Source: Prauserella cavernicola
Lineage (GTDB): Bacteria; Actinomycetota; Actinomycetes; Mycobacteriales; Pseudonocardiaceae
Assembly: GCF_016595675.1 (NCBI RefSeq)
Contig: NZ_JAENJH010000001.1
Coordinates: 1,298,096-1,362,095, forward strand
Length of the DNA stretch: 64,000 nt
Reading direction: 5' to 3'
Shown here: in pieces, positions 32,076 to 40,026 of the stretch
How the letters are laid out: each line of letters begins with the position of its first letter
Position numbering within the stretch: position 1 is the first letter of the stretch
The notes under the pieces: generated by a model
The model's database searches: none
What the model was told of the DNA's origin: nothing
What the model saw: the letters and a program-made list of their open reading frames with translations, nothing else
Position numbers and translations under genes: made by a program

Positions 32076-33050
32076 TCAGTCGCGGGCCAGTGTCCGCAGT
32101 TCGGTTTCGATCCGGTCTGTGCCGGGCAGCAGCTCGGCGGCCAGCGCGGGAGCGGCGGGAATCCGCCCGTCCGCCGCGCCGATGCGCACCGGCCGTGCCG
32201 AGAGCACCCCGGCCTCGAGCGCGCGCACGACGACCTCGCCGCCGAAGCCACCGGTCACGTTGGCCTCGTGCACCACCGCGAGCCGGCCGCCGGTCCTCGC
32301 GACCGACGCGTGCACGGCGTCGTGGTCGAACGGGTTCAGCCACGGTGTCTCCAGCACCGTCACCTCGATGCCGTCGGCGGCCAGCCGGTCGGCGGCCTCC
32401 AGCACGCGGTGGGTGATCGCTCCCCACGTCACGACCGTCGCGGCCGAACCGGTCCTGCGCACGGTGCTGCCACCGATCGGCGCCGGAGCAGCGCTCGTGT
32501 CCACCTCCTGCTTCTCACCGAAGTACAGGGTCCGGTTGTCGAAGACCACCACCGGGTCGTCGCAGTGGACGGCGGACAGCATGGAGTCGTAGGCGTTCTG
32601 CGGCGTGGACGGCACCACCACGCGCAGACCGGGGATGTGGGTGAACAGCGCCTCGAGGTTCTGGGAGTGCTGCGCGCAGGCTCCCGGCGAGTTGCCCTGC
32701 TGCGTGCGCACGGTCAGCGGAGCGGCGAGCCTGCCCCCGGACACGTACCGCACGTTCGCGGCCTGGTTCACCAGCTGGTCGAGAGCGACGAGGAAGAAGT
32801 CGGCCCACATGATCTCGACGATCGGCCGCCTGCCCAGCATCGCGGCGCCGACGGCACTGCCGAGGATCGCGGACTCGCTGATCGGCGTGTCGAACACGCG
32901 ATCGCCGAAGTCCTTCCACAGTTTCCTGGTGACGCCGTGCACGCCGCCCGGCTTGGCGACGTCCTCGCCGTAGAGCAGGGTTTCCGGCAGCTCTTCCAGG
33001 CAGCGGCGCAGCGCCGCGTTGACCGCGCCCGCGTAGGTCAGTTCAGGCAT
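32076..33050 (-). CDS. 2-oxoacid dehydrogenase E1 beta subunit (acetoin/pyruvate type)
   Basis: A 324-residue E1 beta: LLYGEDVAKPGGVHGVTRKL (about 24-43), PISESAILGSAVGAAMLGRRPIVEIMWADFF and QQGNSPGACAQHSQNLEALF are the TPP-binding and subunit-contact blocks. It works as an alpha2beta2 tetramer with the neighbouring alpha subunit, decarboxylating a 2-oxoacid or cleaving an acetoin-like compound. No E2 or E3 genes are present in the cluster. Starts within the alpha gene (8-bp overlap). Confidence 0.87.
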   Translation of the reverse strand: MPELTYAGAVNAALRRCLEELPETLLYGEDVAKPGGVHGVTRKLWKDFGDRVFDTPISESAILGSAVGAAMLGRRPIVEIMWADFFLVALDQLVNQAANVRYVSGGRLAAPLTVRTQQGNSPGACAQHSQNLEALFTHIPGLRVVVPSTPQNAYDSMLSAVHCDDPVVVFDNRTLYFGEKQEVDTSAAPAPIGGSTVRRTGSAATVVTWGAITHRVLEAADRLAADGIEVTVLETPWLNPFDHDAVHASVARTGGRLAVVHEANVTGGFGGEVVVRALEAGVLSARPVRIGAADGRIPAAPALAAELLPGTDRIETELRTLARD

Positions 33051-33984
33051 ACAGGTGCTCCTTGGCGGTGTCGGGATCGGCGAACGGGTCGGCCAGCGCC
33101 TGCTCCGCCGCCGCCTCGATCTCGGCTCGCGCGCGCCCCTCGATCGCGTCGGTGTCCACGCCGCTGCCCGCCAGTGCCGAGGTGGCGACGGCGAGGGGCT
33201 CGACGAGACCGTCGGCCTCCAGCTCGGCGCGGGTGCGGTACTGCTGCACGTCGCCGATGTAGTGGCCGACGAGCCGCTGCGTGATCAGCTCGACGAACGC
33301 GGGGCCGCCGCCGTTCCTGGCCTCGGCGGCGTACCCGGCGACCGTGGAGCGGACCCGCGCGGGATCGTTGCCGTCGATCCGGGTGGCCGGAATGCCCAGC
33401 GCGGTGGCCCGCTCGGTGAGCTGGTCGTTGCGCACCATGTCGTTGATCGGCGTCAGCTCGGAGTACCGGTTGTTCTCGCAGACGAACAGCACCGGGAGAT
33501 CGAAGGCGGCGGCGAAGTTCATGGCCTCGCCCACGGCGCCCTGATTCATGGCGCCGTCGCCGAACACCGCCATCGCGATCCGGCCGCTGCCGTCGTGCTT
33601 GCCGGCGAGCGCGGCGCCCACCGCGTGGGAGGCGCCGGCGCCCACGATGGAGTTCTCGCCGTAGAAGCCGTACTCGGGCGCGGAGAAATAGGCCGAACCG
33701 CCCCGGCCGCCGTTGACCCCGGTCGCCCTGCCGAGCAGTTCGGCGAACAGCTCCCGAGTGGGCGTGCCCTTTGCCAGCGCCCAGCCGTGCCCGCGGTAGG
33801 TCGCGAACAACGCGTCACCGTCCACCAGCTCGGTGCACGCGCCGACGGGCGCGGCCTCCTGCCCGATGCACAGGTGCACGGACCCGATCAGCTCACCCGA
33901 CTTGTGCAGGGCCTGCAGCTTCTCCTCGAACGCCCTGATCCGCCACATCGCGGCCAGGTCCGCCTCCAGCCGGTCCTCAGTCAT
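33043..33984 (-). CDS. 2-oxoacid dehydrogenase E1 alpha subunit (acetoin/pyruvate type)
   Basis: A 313-residue E1 alpha. The TPP motif is GDGAMNQG (142-149) with NN at 171-172; HLCIGQEAAPVGAC and YRGHGWALAKG are the substrate-side segments. ATG at 33984 follows GAGGAGG. First gene of the leftward operon; a 20-bp operator lies 21 bp before its start. In acetoin or pyruvate complexes the product is transferred to an E2 lipoyl domain, which is not encoded here. Confidence 0.87.
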   Translation of the reverse strand: MTEDRLEADLAAMWRIRAFEEKLQALHKSGELIGSVHLCIGQEAAPVGACTELVDGDALFATYRGHGWALAKGTPTRELFAELLGRATGVNGGRGGSAYFSAPEYGFYGENSIVGAGASHAVGAALAGKHDGSGRIAMAVFGDGAMNQGAVGEAMNFAAAFDLPVLFVCENNRYSELTPINDMVRNDQLTERATALGIPATRIDGNDPARVRSTVAGYAAEARNGGGPAFVELITQRLVGHYIGDVQQYRTRAELEADGLVEPLAVATSALAGSGVDTDAIEGRARAEIEAAAEQALADPFADPDTAKEHLYA

Positions 33985-34004
33985 CGACACCTCCTCGATC
34001 AAGC

Positions 34005-34024
34005 AAGTCAAACGATTGTCTAAC
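34005..34024 (+). promoter_or_regulatory. LacI-type operator copy A
   Basis: AAGTCAAACGATTGTCTAAC on the plus strand, matching copy B (34100-34119, minus strand) at 17 of 20 positions. The core CAAACGATTG is a near-palindrome centred on CG, as LacI-family sites usually are. It lies 20 bp upstream of the E1 alpha start. Confidence 0.7.
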
Positions 34025-34099
34025 GAGCCAGTGATACATGGTCTCCGTTATCGCTTCCTCATCGGCGTTTATTGCCATCCTCGGCGTGCTGCACGTACG

Positions 34100-34119
34100 G
34101 TAAGGCAATCGATTGACTT
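34100..34119 (-). promoter_or_regulatory. LacI-type operator copy B
   Basis: Minus strand AAGTCAATCGATTGCCTTAC with the perfect palindrome CAATCGATTG at 34106-34115. It lies 15 bp before the lyase start codon. With copy A about 95 bp away in opposite orientation, it brackets the divergent promoter and could allow looping. Confidence 0.72.
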
Positions 34120-34134
34120 CGACAAGGGAGGGTA

Positions 34135-35457
34135 ATGATCCCGCAGCGCTTCGAGATGTTGCTCGAGCTGTACGGCGACGAACGCACCACGGAGATCCTG
34201 TCCGAGCAGGCGATGATCGGGTCGTGGTTGCGCGTCGAGGCCGCGCTGGCCACGGCACAGGGCGAGCTGGGGGTACTCGGCGCCGCCGAGGCCACGGCCA
34301 TCGTCGAGGCGGCCACGCCGGACAACATCGACTCCGAGCGGCTCTGGAAGGAGACCAGGACGGTCGGCTACCCGATCCTGTCGCTCGTCAGGCAGATCGA
34401 CGGCGCACTGCCCGAACAGCGACGCGGGCGGGTGCACTACGGCGCCACCACCCAGGACATCATGGACTCGGGACTGGCGCTACAGCTCGACGACACCGCG
34501 CGGCGGCTGCTCGAACTGCTGACCCGCCTCGGCGACGCACTCGCCGAGCTTGCCGAGCGGCACGTCCACACGGTCATCGCGGGGCGCACGCACGCCCTGC
34601 ACGCCGTGCCCACCACCTTCGGCGCCAAACTCGCGCCCTACGTCGCCGAGCTGACCCGCCACCGCGACCGGCTGGCCGCCGCGCGCGAACGGGTCGCGGT
34701 CGTCTCGCTGTTCGGCGCGGGCGGCACGTCGGCGGCCTACGGTGAGCAGGCTCCCGCGGTGCGGGCCCGCGTCGCCGAACTGCTCGGGCTGAGCGGCACC
34801 GACGTGCCGTGGCACGTGGCTCGCGACGGCCTTGCCGAGTTCGGCCTCGTGTGCTGTCTGCTGAGCGCGACGTGCGCGCGGTTCGCCAGGGAGGTCGTCG
34901 ACCTCTCGCGCACGGAGATCGCGGAGGTCAGCGAGGCGAGCGGCCATCACCGCGGCGCCTCGTCGACCATGCCGCAGAAGGCCAATCCCATCGAGTCCGA
35001 GGCGGTGATCGGGCTGTCGGCCACGGCCGGCGCTCTCGGTTCGGCGCTGTTTCGCGCGATGGAGGCGGGCCACGAACGCGCCGCTGGTGAGTGGCAGGCC
35101 GAGTGGCAGGTGTTGCCGCAGCTGGCCGCGCTGGGTGCCGCCGCGCTGCGCACCACCACGTCGATCGTCGAGGGCCTGCAGGTGTTTCCCGACGCCATGC
35201 GCGCCAACCTCGACGCCGACGGCGGCCTGGTCATGGCCGAGGCGTACATGATGCGCCTCGCCCCGTCGCTCGGCCGCGAACGCGCTCACGACGTGGTGTA
35301 CGAGGCGGTGCGCCGGTGCCGCGTCTCCGGTGAGCCGCTCGCGGACATCCTGCGCGAGTCGCTGCCCGCCGACTGCGCGGAGATCACCCCGGACACCTAC
35401 GTCGGCGATCCACAACGGACGGTCGAGGCCGCCGTGTCCGCCTGGCGCGAACACTGA
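34135..35457 (+). CDS. Fumarase/aspartase superfamily lyase (PcaB-like)
   Basis: A 440-residue helical lyase with HYGATTQDIMDS (101-112) and the signature loop SSTMPQKANP (276-285), whose Ser277 is the likely general base. Nearest in wording to 3-carboxy-cis,cis-muconate cycloisomerase and adenylosuccinate lyase; it should eliminate or add across a fumarate-like bond. The neighbours do not form a protocatechuate pathway, so the substrate is open (an N- or O-succinyl adduct is one possibility). ATG at 34135 follows AGGGAGGG. Confidence 0.85.
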   Translation: MIPQRFEMLLELYGDERTTEILSEQAMIGSWLRVEAALATAQGELGVLGAAEATAIVEAATPDNIDSERLWKETRTVGYPILSLVRQIDGALPEQRRGRVHYGATTQDIMDSGLALQLDDTARRLLELLTRLGDALAELAERHVHTVIAGRTHALHAVPTTFGAKLAPYVAELTRHRDRLAAARERVAVVSLFGAGGTSAAYGEQAPAVRARVAELLGLSGTDVPWHVARDGLAEFGLVCCLLSATCARFAREVVDLSRTEIAEVSEASGHHRGASSTMPQKANPIESEAVIGLSATAGALGSALFRAMEAGHERAAGEWQAEWQVLPQLAALGAAALRTTTSIVEGLQVFPDAMRANLDADGGLVMAEAYMMRLAPSLGRERAHDVVYEAVRRCRVSGEPLADILRESLPADCAEITPDTYVGDPQRTVEAAVSAWREH

Positions 35458-35470
35458 GGAGGACAGACGA

Positions 35471-36250
35471 GTGGGACGTTTCGACGACAGGACCGCGATC
35501 GTCAGCGGCGCGGGAGGCGGTATCGGGCGCGCGTGCGCCCTGCTGCTGGCCGCCGAGGGAGCGCGCGTCGCGGTGACCGACATCGCGAGGGACCGGGCCG
35601 AGGAGACCACCGCGCTCGTCAGGGCTGCGGGCGGCGTGGCCGCGACCTACCCCGCGGACGTCACCTCCGGGGCCGAGATCAACGAGGTCGTGGCCTCCGC
35701 CGAACGCGACCTGGGTCCGGTCACGCTCGCCGTGGGCGCGGCGGGGATCATCCGCAACCGGCCTTTCCTCGAGCTGCCCGAGGAAGGCTGGGACGCCACG
35801 ATGGCCGTCAACCTCAAGGGCACGTTCCTGCTCCTGCAGGCCGCGGGCAGGCGCGCCCGCGAGCACGGCGGGGGCTCGATGGTGGCGATCGCATCCGTCG
35901 CGGGCCGCGGCGCGCGGCCGACGTCGGCGGACTACGCCGCGAGCAAGGCCGGGGTGATCAGTCTCGTCCGGTCGGCGGCACAGGCGCTGGCCGCCGACGG
36001 CGTGCGGGTCAACTCCGTGTGTCCCGGCGTGGTCGACACCGACATGACGCGCGCCATCCACCGGGAGCGCGCCGCGATCACGGGCACGACGCCCGAGAAG
36101 TCCTTCGCCGCGCTGGCCGGGCAGATCCCGCTCGGCCGCACGGTCTCGCCCGGCGAGGTCGCCGAGACGGTGGCCTTCCTGCTCTCCCCCACCGCGTCGT
36201 ACATCACCGCACAGGCCGTGAACGTCTGTGGCGGACTGGAAATGGACTGA
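35471..36250 (+). CDS. Short-chain dehydrogenase/reductase
   Basis: A 259-residue classical SDR: SGAGGGIGRA binds the cofactor (12-21), an Asp in VTDIARD at the end of strand 2 suggests NAD(H), and Ser (IASVAG), Tyr and Lys (YAASKAG) form the catalytic triad. GTG at 35471 follows GAGGAGG. It is 13 bp after the lyase, in the same operon, and probably oxidises a hydroxy-acid intermediate to a keto acid (inference). Confidence 0.86.
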   Translation: MGRFDDRTAIVSGAGGGIGRACALLLAAEGARVAVTDIARDRAEETTALVRAAGGVAATYPADVTSGAEINEVVASAERDLGPVTLAVGAAGIIRNRPFLELPEEGWDATMAVNLKGTFLLLQAAGRRAREHGGGSMVAIASVAGRGARPTSADYAASKAGVISLVRSAAQALAADGVRVNSVCPGVVDTDMTRAIHRERAAITGTTPEKSFAALAGQIPLGRTVSPGEVAETVAFLLSPTASYITAQAVNVCGGLEMD

Positions 36251-36260
36251 GGAGTTCCCC

Positions 36261-36746
36261 ATGCTGCACGGTGTCTGGCACTTCAGTTTCACAGTGTCCG
36301 ATCTGGACGCTTCGGTGGCGTTCTACCAGGACCTGCTGGACTTCCAGCTGATCCACACCCAGGAACAGCGCAATCCCTACACGAGCAAGCTCGTCGGCTA
36401 CCCCGACGCCCACCTGCGCGTCGCCCAGCTCGCGGTGCCCGGCCAGCCGCGCGGGCTGTCCAGCCACGACCTGGAGCTGGTGCAGTACCTCAACCCCGAG
36501 GGCAGGCACGTGGACACCGAGATCCGCGACCCCGGTGCCGCGCACCTCGCGCTCACGGTCGACGACATCCACGACCGGCACACCAAGCTCACCGACGCCG
36601 GCGTGCGGTTCTACTCCGAGCCCAACGCCATCACGGCCGGGGTCAACGAGGGCGGGTTCACGTGCTACTTCGAGGACCCCGACGGCGCCGTGCTGGAACT
36701 GGTGCAACCTCCGGCTCACCGTTTGGCGGCCAACGGGCCCGCCTGA
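36261..36746 (+). CDS. VOC superfamily (glyoxalase-like) protein
   Basis: A 161-residue vicinal-oxygen-chelate protein with both halves of the fold: GVWHFSFTVSDLDASVAFYQDLLDF (3-28) and AAHLALTVDDIHDRHTKL (about 93-110). Metal ligands are plausibly the His in each first strand and the Glu in EDPDGAVLELVQP. It may be an epimerase, isomerase or lyase. ATG at 36261 follows TGAGGAG, 10 bp after the SDR stop. Confidence 0.82.
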   Translation: MLHGVWHFSFTVSDLDASVAFYQDLLDFQLIHTQEQRNPYTSKLVGYPDAHLRVAQLAVPGQPRGLSSHDLELVQYLNPEGRHVDTEIRDPGAAHLALTVDDIHDRHTKLTDAGVRFYSEPNAITAGVNEGGFTCYFEDPDGAVLELVQPPAHRLAANGPA

Positions 36747-36795
36747 CCTAAACTGTCGCGGCACGCAGCCGACCGACACCAGCGAAGGCCAGGGA

Positions 36796-37827
36796 ATGCC
36801 GAGCAGGCCCAGCAGGGAACGAGCAGCCAAGGTCACGCTCAACGACGTGGCCATGGTCGCAGGCGTCGACCGGTCGGTCGTGTCCAGGGTGATCAACGGC
36901 GACCCGAACCTCAGCGTGCGGCAGGAGACCCGGCAGCGGGTGCTGGACGCGATCGACCGGCTCGGGTACCGGCCCAACGCCGCGGCCCGCAGCCTGCGCA
37001 CCGCCCGCGCGTACATGTTCGGCCTGGTCATCCCTGACTTCGCCAACCCGGTCTACGCCGAGATCATCAAGGGAGCCGAGCGGGCCGCAGGCAACCTCGG
37101 CTACGGCTTGATGACGGCCAGCTCGGGCGGCGTGCAGCTGGGCCTGGCGCACCACCTCGCACTGCTCGGCCAGGGCCGGGTGGACGGGCTGCTCTTCGCG
37201 GGCGAGGAGACCGGGCACGAGCTGGAGCAGCTGCGGACCTCGGCGGTGCCGTGGTTGCTGGTGAACCGCAGGATCGAGGGGTCGCGCCGCTACGTCGTGC
37301 TCGACGACGAACGCGGCAGCGGCCTCGCCGTGGAGCACATGGTCGCCCTCGGGCACCGTCGGATCGCGCATCTGGCGGGCCCCGAGGGCGCCGACACCGC
37401 GCGACGCAGGCGCGCGGGCTACACCGCCGCGATGACCGAGGCCGGACTGAACCCCGATCCTCGCCACGTCGTCCACGCCGACTACACCTCTGACGGCGGC
37501 GCGGCCGCGATGACCGCGTTGCTCAGGATCGAGCCACGCCCCACCGCGGTGGTGGTCGCCAACGTCGCGTCCGCCGTCGGGGCCCTGCACACCCTGCACG
37601 AGGCGGGCCTGTCGGTGCCAGGGGACCTGTCGGTGATCGCGATCCACGACATGCCACTGGCCGGACATCTGGTGCCCGCGCTCACGACCGTTCGCATGCC
37701 GCTCGGCAGGCTCGGCGAGCGCGCGCTGGAACTGCTCGCCACCTCGAACCTCACCGACGACATCACCGAGGTCGTCACCGAGCCCGTCGACGTGGTCGTG
37801 CGAGCGTCCACCGCCCCGCCGCGCTGA
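36796..37827 (+). CDS. LacI family regulator of the lyase/E1 cluster
   Basis: A 343-residue LacI protein: helix-turn-helix at about 13-34 (VTLNDVAMVAGVDRSVVSRVIN), hinge RPNAAARSLRT, and a full effector-binding domain. It ends the rightward lyase-SDR-VOC group and is the natural ligand of the paired 20-bp operators at 34005-34119. ATG at 36796 follows AGGCCAGGGA. Confidence 0.86.
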   Translation: MPSRPSRERAAKVTLNDVAMVAGVDRSVVSRVINGDPNLSVRQETRQRVLDAIDRLGYRPNAAARSLRTARAYMFGLVIPDFANPVYAEIIKGAERAAGNLGYGLMTASSGGVQLGLAHHLALLGQGRVDGLLFAGEETGHELEQLRTSAVPWLLVNRRIEGSRRYVVLDDERGSGLAVEHMVALGHRRIAHLAGPEGADTARRRRAGYTAAMTEAGLNPDPRHVVHADYTSDGGAAAMTALLRIEPRPTAVVVANVASAVGALHTLHEAGLSVPGDLSVIAIHDMPLAGHLVPALTTVRMPLGRLGERALELLATSNLTDDITEVVTEPVDVVVRASTAPPR

Positions 37828-37880
37828 CCGGGCACGTCGCGACCACAATGGACACGATGTCCGCGGGCGGCCGGAGGGGA

Positions 37881-38300
37881 CTAGCCGTCGCGCGGCACGC
37901 GGGTCAGTAGCGAGACGAGCCGGCTCAGTTCGCGATCGTCCAGCGCCGCGAGCGGGGTCTTCGCGAGCGCCTCCCGGATCACCTCGTCCCGGACCTGCCT
38001 GCCCTTGGCGGTCAGCACCAGCACGCGGGAACGCCGATCGGCGGGATCCACGGCGCGCTCGGCCAGGCCTCGGTCGACGAGCTGGTTGGTCACGAAGGTG
38101 AGGTTCGATGCGTTGCAGTACAACCGCTCGGCCAGCACCTTCATCGACGGCGGCGGAGCGGCGGGATCGATCGCCCACAGCGCCTGGAACGTCGCCGGGG
38201 TGAGCCGGTGCTCGGCCAGCACCGGACCGATGAGGTCGACGGTCCGCATCCAGACGTCGTAGACGGCGGCGACCGCCGCGCTGAGTTCGGACGCGGTCAT
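37881..38300 (-). CDS. MarR family regulator
   Basis: A 139-residue winged-helix protein: LTPATFQALWAID, the recognition region MKVLAERLYCNASNLTFVTNQLVDRGLAER and the wing DPADRRSRVLVLTAKG are typical of MarR. A Cys in the recognition segment (LYCNAS, about residue 62) could be redox-relevant. Divergent from an SDR gene; two 13-bp palindromes lie in the 82-bp gap. Confidence 0.85.
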   Translation of the reverse strand: MTASELSAAVAAVYDVWMRTVDLIGPVLAEHRLTPATFQALWAIDPAAPPPSMKVLAERLYCNASNLTFVTNQLVDRGLAERAVDPADRRSRVLVLTAKGRQVRDEVIREALAKTPLAALDDRELSRLVSLLTRVPRDG

Positions 38301-38319
38301 GCCACCATCCTACCGGTAC

Positions 38320-38332
38320 TTCAAGACTCGAA
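38320..38332. promoter_or_regulatory. MarR operator 1
   Basis: TTCAAGACTCGAA, a 13-bp palindrome with one mismatch, 20 bp from the MarR start codon. Same pattern as the perfect copy 34 bp away. Confidence 0.65.
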
Positions 38333-38353
38333 ATAACCTGCTAGCGTTAGTGC

Positions 38354-38366
38354 TTCAAGCCTTGAA
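38354..38366. promoter_or_regulatory. MarR operator 2
   Basis: TTCAAGCCTTGAA, perfect 6+1+6 palindrome, 16 bp before the SDR start codon. With operator 1 it explains joint control of both divergent genes. Confidence 0.72.
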
Positions 38367-38382
38367 CTAAAAGGAGGACCCT

Positions 38383-39207
38383 GTGGCAGAGGACTATCGC
38401 GGCAGCACGGCGCTCGTCACCGGCGCGTCGAAGGGACTGGGCCGCGCCTACGCGCTCGAACTGGCGCGCCGGGGAGCGCGGGTGATCCTGCTGGCCCGCT
38501 CGGAGAGCGAGCTGTGGGACCTCGCCACGCACATCCGGGAGCGCCACGACGGGCCTGGCGCCGAGGTCCTCGTCGGCGACCTCGCCGCACCCGACGGCCC
38601 GGACCGGATCCTGCGGGAGCTGCGCGAGCGCGGGCTGAGCGTCGACCTGCTGGTCAACAACGCGGGCATGGGCAGCGCGGGCCCGTTCCTCAGCCGCCCG
38701 CTCGAGCCGCAGCTGCGATCCGTCGGGCTCAACGTCAGCGGCCTGCTCGCACTGACCCACGCGATCGGATCCGAACTGGCCGCCCGCGGCTCCGGCGGCA
38801 TCATCAACGTGGCCTCCACCGCGGCCTTCCAGCCCATGCCGTATCAGGCCAGTTATGGCGCCACCAAAGCATTCGTGCTGTCGTTGACCGAGGCGCTGGC
38901 CGAAGAGCTGCGCGGCACCGGCGTCCACGTCATGGCCGCACACCCCGGACCGATCGCGACGGGATTCTTCGACGGCACCTCGGCCACGATCCACCCGATC
39001 GCCGACACGCCTGCCACCGTCGCGGCACGCACGCTCGACGACTTCGCCCGGCGGCGCGCGGTGTCCTACCCGGGCCGGGCGCTGACCAGGACGGTCAACC
39101 GGATCCTGACCTGGCCCTCACGCCTGCTGCCGCGCACGGCCGTCACCCGGCTGATGGGCGCGTTCAACCGCAAGCTGCGCATGCACGAGGTCGTCGATGT
39201 CAGCTGA
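38383..39207 (+). CDS. SDR family reductase
   Basis: A 274-residue SDR: TGASKGLGRA (14-23), NNAG (about 93), and the Ser (VASTAAF), Tyr and Lys (YGATKAF) catalytic residues. An Arg after strand 2 (LLARSESEL) suggests NADP(H). The basic C-terminal helix (WPSRLLPRTAVTRLMG) resembles membrane-associated ketoreductases. GTG at 38383 follows AAGGAGG. Controlled by the divergent MarR gene; substrate unknown. Confidence 0.84.
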   Translation: MAEDYRGSTALVTGASKGLGRAYALELARRGARVILLARSESELWDLATHIRERHDGPGAEVLVGDLAAPDGPDRILRELRERGLSVDLLVNNAGMGSAGPFLSRPLEPQLRSVGLNVSGLLALTHAIGSELAARGSGGIINVASTAAFQPMPYQASYGATKAFVLSLTEALAEELRGTGVHVMAAHPGPIATGFFDGTSATIHPIADTPATVAARTLDDFARRRAVSYPGRALTRTVNRILTWPSRLLPRTAVTRLMGAFNRKLRMHEVVDVS

Positions 39208-39222
39208 CACCGCCTGACACCG

Positions 39223-39702
39223 CTACGGCGCGAAGAACTCCCGGTACGTCGCGCGCATCTCGTCGCCCAGGCCGGGATCAGGTCCCTCGACCACCGCTGA
39301 CGGCACCACCGTGGTGATCGGCAGGGCGGCCACGGGCGCGGGCTCCACACCCCACTCGGTCAGCCACTCGCCGAGCTGGCGGCTCGACGCAGCGTAGACG
39401 ATGCGGCCCAGCCCCACCCAGCCGTGGCTCGCCGCGCACATCGGACAGTGCTCGCCGGAGGTGTAGACCGTGGCCGCGGCGCGCTCGGCCGGAGCGAGGT
39501 GCGCCGCGGCCCACCGGGAGATCGCGAACTCGGGGTGCTGGGTGGCGTCGCCGTCCTTGACGCGGTTGCGGTCCTCGAACAGGACCGTGCCGTCGGCGCC
39601 GACCAGCACGGAGCCGAAGGGCTCGTCGCCGTCCGACAGCGCCGACCTGGCCAGGGCGAGGCAGCGCAGCAGGTGCGCGCGGTCGGTGTCGTCGATCGTC
39701 AT
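39223..39702 (-). CDS. Nucleoside/CMP-type deaminase
   Basis: A 159-residue zinc deaminase: HPEFA supplies H56 and the proton-shuttling E58, and EHCPMCAAS supplies C86 and C89. The wording is nearest to guanine deaminase and tRNA-adenosine deaminase relatives; the base is not determinable. Overlaps the muconolactone-isomerase-like gene by 4 bp, thus in the SorC operon. Confidence 0.82.
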   Translation of the reverse strand: MTIDDTDRAHLLRCLALARSALSDGDEPFGSVLVGADGTVLFEDRNRVKDGDATQHPEFAISRWAAAHLAPAERAAATVYTSGEHCPMCAASHGWVGLGRIVYAASSRQLGEWLTEWGVEPAPVAALPITTVVPSAVVEGPDPGLGDEMRATYREFFAP

Positions 39703-39989
39703 CCCGGGTTCGCCTCCGCGGTCAGGGGGTGGGTCGCCAGTGGTGTCACGTCGATCTCGGCGTAGGGGCGGGCCGGCAGGCTCTCCAGCGCCTGTTCGAG
39801 GGCGTCGGCGTCGGGCACGTCCCAGATGCCGACGTTCGCGCGCCTGCCCGGCACCCGCCAGATGTCGCGCAGCACTCCGTGGTCCATGAGCTCGCGGCCG
39901 CGCGTGCGCTCCCGCGCGATGAGCTCCGCCCGCTCGTCGGGCGGGAGCTCGTAGGCACGCGCGGTGTCGATGCGGACCAGGAACTGCAT
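39699..39989 (-). CDS. Muconolactone isomerase-like protein
   Basis: A 96-residue dimeric ferredoxin-fold protein (MQFLVRIDTARAYELPPDER...LMDHGVLRDIWRVPGRRANVGIWDVPDADALEQAL...), the length and pattern of muconolactone delta-isomerase. No other beta-ketoadipate genes are near, so it may act on another lactone. ATG at 39989 follows GGAG. Lies between the SorC gene and the deaminase. Confidence 0.72.
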   Translation of the reverse strand: MQFLVRIDTARAYELPPDERAELIARERTRGRELMDHGVLRDIWRVPGRRANVGIWDVPDADALEQALESLPARPYAEIDVTPLATHPLTAEANPG

Positions 39990-40026
39990 GGGATCTCCGT
40001 TCTCGGTGGCTGCCCAGCCGGGCTCC

